A stretch of 64,000 nt of DNA from positions 496,001-560,000 of the forward strand of contig NZ_CP072425.1 in NCBI RefSeq assembly GCF_017742995.1, read 5' to 3'. Both the position numbers and the translations under genes were made by a program. The notes below the pieces were generated by a model. That model saw only the letters and a list, made by a program, of their open reading frames with translations. It searched no databases and was not told the origin of the DNA. This document shows, in pieces, positions 62,010-64,000 of this stretch; the first letter of the stretch is position 1; the number at the start of each line of letters is the position of its first letter. The DNA is from Pseudoalteromonas viridis (lineage in GTDB: Bacteria > Pseudomonadota > Gammaproteobacteria > Enterobacterales > Alteromonadaceae).

Positions 62010-63415
62010 ATGGATCCGAGAAATATTCGGCTTGAAGATATTGAAGCTGTAATGAAGCAGGCTGGTGCTACAAGAGTTATTTTCAAGCAACTCAAAAACA
62101 ATGACAACTCCAAACAACAAATATACCTAGGTACAAATTTTGATGTCATTCAAACAATACCAACAGGCAGAATAAAGAGCGCCGGTACGGGAAAAAAAGG
62201 AGCAATATTTAAGGCCCCAGTTAACTTCAATTGGCTTTCTTTAGATGGAACGACTGAAAGAGCAAAAGGGGCACAGCTGATCCTTTACCCTAAATACCCT
62301 GAAGTCAGACTGTCAGGTATCTTAAAAGGCTGCCAATCTGCACCAAGCCACTTAATGCAGCCGCCGACTAAAGAAGAGCGACAAGAAAGAGATAACAAGT
62401 ACCGAATACTTATACTGGGTATCGTGGAAAGTAAGCAGGAAGAAAATCGCAAAGTTCTGGCTTACATGAGCTCCTGGGATGATGCATTATCATTAGAAAT
62501 TTCACTACAAATTAGTAAGTTGAACTTAGACAATAACCTTGTCAGCGAGCAAAGCGTACAATACGACCCTCAAGTTACACAAAGTAACTATTTATCAGTT
62601 GCATCGATATTCTACGAGCAAACGAAAAGCAATACCGACTCGCTAAAAAAACTCCTTGAACGACTGAAAGTAATTTACCATATGGGAAAGATCCCCTCTC
62701 AACGTTTAGATAAATCCGGTAATGTTATTCCTTACAAAGCGAGCAATGGAGCAGGCTATACACTTGAAAGCTTGTTTGAAATTACCCCTAATGGCCGTTC
62801 AGAACCAGACTTTCTTGATTGGGAGCTAAAATCTCATTCCAAAGGAAACCCTGTAACGCTAATGACACCGGAGCCCTGTATGGGCGTTTATCAAAATGAC
62901 TTGTATGAGTTCATGACTAATTTCGGGCGAAAAACAAAGGAAAATCAATACTATTTTACAGGTATGCATAAAGCTAATGCCGAAAACGAAAAAACAGGGT
63001 TAACATTTTCAGTAGAAGGCTATGATACAGAAAAAAAGAAATTATCGATCCAGAAGGGGGTCTATTCTTACGGGATCGTAACGGTGAAATAGCAGCCTGC
63101 TGGAAGTTCGATAAACTCATCGAGCATTGGAAAAGAAAGCATGCAAAAACTTGCTTTGTATCATACTCAACAGAGAAGTGCTCACCGCCCCAATACTCAT
63201 TTGGACCAGAAGTGCGGATAGCGACTGGTGCCAACTTAAACAACTTCATAAACGCTATCGTTAATCAGGCTATCTATTATGATCCAGGCGTCAAAATTGA
63301 ACTATCAAACGGAACGTGGAGGCCTAAGAAGCGAAATCAGTTCAGAGTCAAATGGAAAGATACCGAGCTGATTTATGAAAAAACCACAGACATTAATTTG
63401 GAGCACGTTAACTAA
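62010..63415 (+). pseudogene. MvaI/BcnI-type restriction endonuclease, interrupted by a one-base frameshift
   Basis: With one base restored, 468 residues. The N-terminal 235 residues match nothing I know. The C-terminal domain begins GAGYTLESLFEI and has the catalytic set in PDFLDWELKSH (Asp267, Glu272, Lys274), the same D-x4-E-x-K spacing I recall for MvaI. At a run of seven A (63031-63037) the frame breaks; with eight it continues EIIDPEGGLFLRDRNGEI, FVSYSTEKCSPPQYSFGPEVRIATGANLN-like sequence (the middle part quoted short) to 63415. Together with the Dcm-like enzyme and Vsr it forms a CCWGG- or CCNGG-type restriction-modification system. Confidence 0.82.
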
Positions 63416-63789
63416 GTAGAAGTGCAGACCAATTAAGGCAATGCATTTATGGGGTGCAGAGAAACAACTATAAAAGTAAAACCTACAAGTCGCACCTCAT
63501 ATAAACCAATTAAAATCAGCTAGTTAAACATATTTTCTTTGCATTTCTACTGCTAACTATCACCCAAAAACCCAACACAGCCCATAGTCTTTGACAGCAA
63601 CAGCCCACAGTCTCCAGAACGACCAATTCAGCTCACTCGTCATACTAATTTATAACAGCTCAAAAACTATAAGAACACCCACCTTGATGAATATATTAAT
63701 AGATATCAGGCAGAGGATTGAATTTCATTGCGAGCAAAATTAACCCATGATAAACACTTATTTACATAATTAACCTATGGAAATTTGCA
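63416..63789. promoter_or_regulatory. AT-rich intergenic region with a direct repeat before the Xre gene
   Basis: No coding sequence seen. AATTAACCCATG (63738-63749) and AATTAACCTATG (63768-63779) form a direct repeat 30 bp apart immediately before the Xre-type gene, a possible operator. The rest looks featureless. Confidence 0.35.
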
Positions 63790-64000
63790 ATGAAGCACAG
63801 CCCTGGAAAGCGAAAGGAAGAGATCACTCGCTTTAACCGCATTGTTCAGCGCTCGATCCGACAGATGCGGATCGAGCTTGGTTTAAGCCAACGCGAGCTT
63901 GCCGCCAAAATGTCCTCTCAAGTTGATCAGTCTACAGTGAGCAACTGGGAGAGCGGTAAAACAGACATGACAAGCGCCCAGTTACTGGATTTATTTATGA
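63790..64000 (+). CDS. Xre-family HTH protein, 5' part (cut by window end)
   Basis: The first 70 codons are present and the frame is open at the right edge. After a basic start (MKHSPGKRKEEITRFN) the HTH reads IRQMRIELGLSQRELAAKM and STVSNWESGKTD, a canonical HTH_3 domain. It could be a phage-type or stand-alone regulator; a link with the restriction-modification genes is possible but the 375-bp gap argues against an operon. Confidence 0.85.
   Translation, partial: MKHSPGKRKEEITRFNRIVQRSIRQMRIELGLSQRELAAKMSSQVDQSTVSNWESGKTDMTSAQLLDLFM

Noticed and set aside
63212..63415. Separate small gene after the endonuclease
   Set aside because: In the same frame sequence upstream of its start reads straight back to the A7 run and continues the endonuclease fold, so it is the displaced C-terminus.

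Overview
The window is a chromosomal segment of a marine gammaproteobacterium, most likely Pseudoalteromonas or a close relative in Alteromonadales. The basis is gene order (der-bamB-yfgM-hisS-ispG-rodZ-pilW-rlmN-ndk), the protein families and the two-component/TonB/MacB-rich content. This is judged by eye, with no database search. It starts inside queG and ends inside a Xre-type regulator gene.

Layout. 1-6.5 kb: end of queG, a response regulator and a multi-domain sensor kinase, then small redox and folding genes (glutathione peroxidase, parvulin, GST-like) and a 161-bp MITE-like element. 6.6-19.1 kb: a conserved housekeeping block on the minus strand (der to ndk), then trhP and yfhL on the plus strand. 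19.2-28.2 kb: the most interesting part. A tight four-gene signalling operon (EAL phosphodiesterase, histidine kinase with an ethylene-receptor-like membrane domain, single-domain receiver, receiver-GGDEF cyclase) lies just upstream of csgD. csgD converges on a compact curli operon encoding one giant curlin plus CsgE, CsgF and CsgG. I infer an environmental sensor feeding c-di-GMP and curli biofilm output. 29-31.5 kb: a secreted subtilisin-like protease.

32-39.7 kb: a MacB-like ABC exporter operon divergent from an OmpR/EnvZ-type pair. 40-44.6 kb: a small secreted protein, a lipase and a siderophore-type TonB receptor. 44.6-52 kb: an NtrY/NtrC-like pair divergent from a second MacB-like exporter operon that carries a clear sigma-54 promoter. 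52-59.2 kb: a secreted metallo-beta-lactamase-fold protein, short GTCATCCCG-type repeat arrays, a CadC-like regulator with a TolB-like propeller, and a histidine-rich TonB receptor divergent from a metal-type MerR regulator.

59.2-64 kb: an AT-richer accessory segment. It holds gene debris, including a decayed copy of a merR 3' end, then a Dcm-like cytosine methyltransferase, Vsr and an MvaI/BcnI-type restriction endonuclease, behind a perfect 17-bp inverted repeat. Methyltransferase, endonuclease and the NtrY-like kinase are each broken by what looks like one missing base in a homopolymer (A7, A7, G6). The shared pattern suggests assembly errors, with slippage or phase variation as alternatives.
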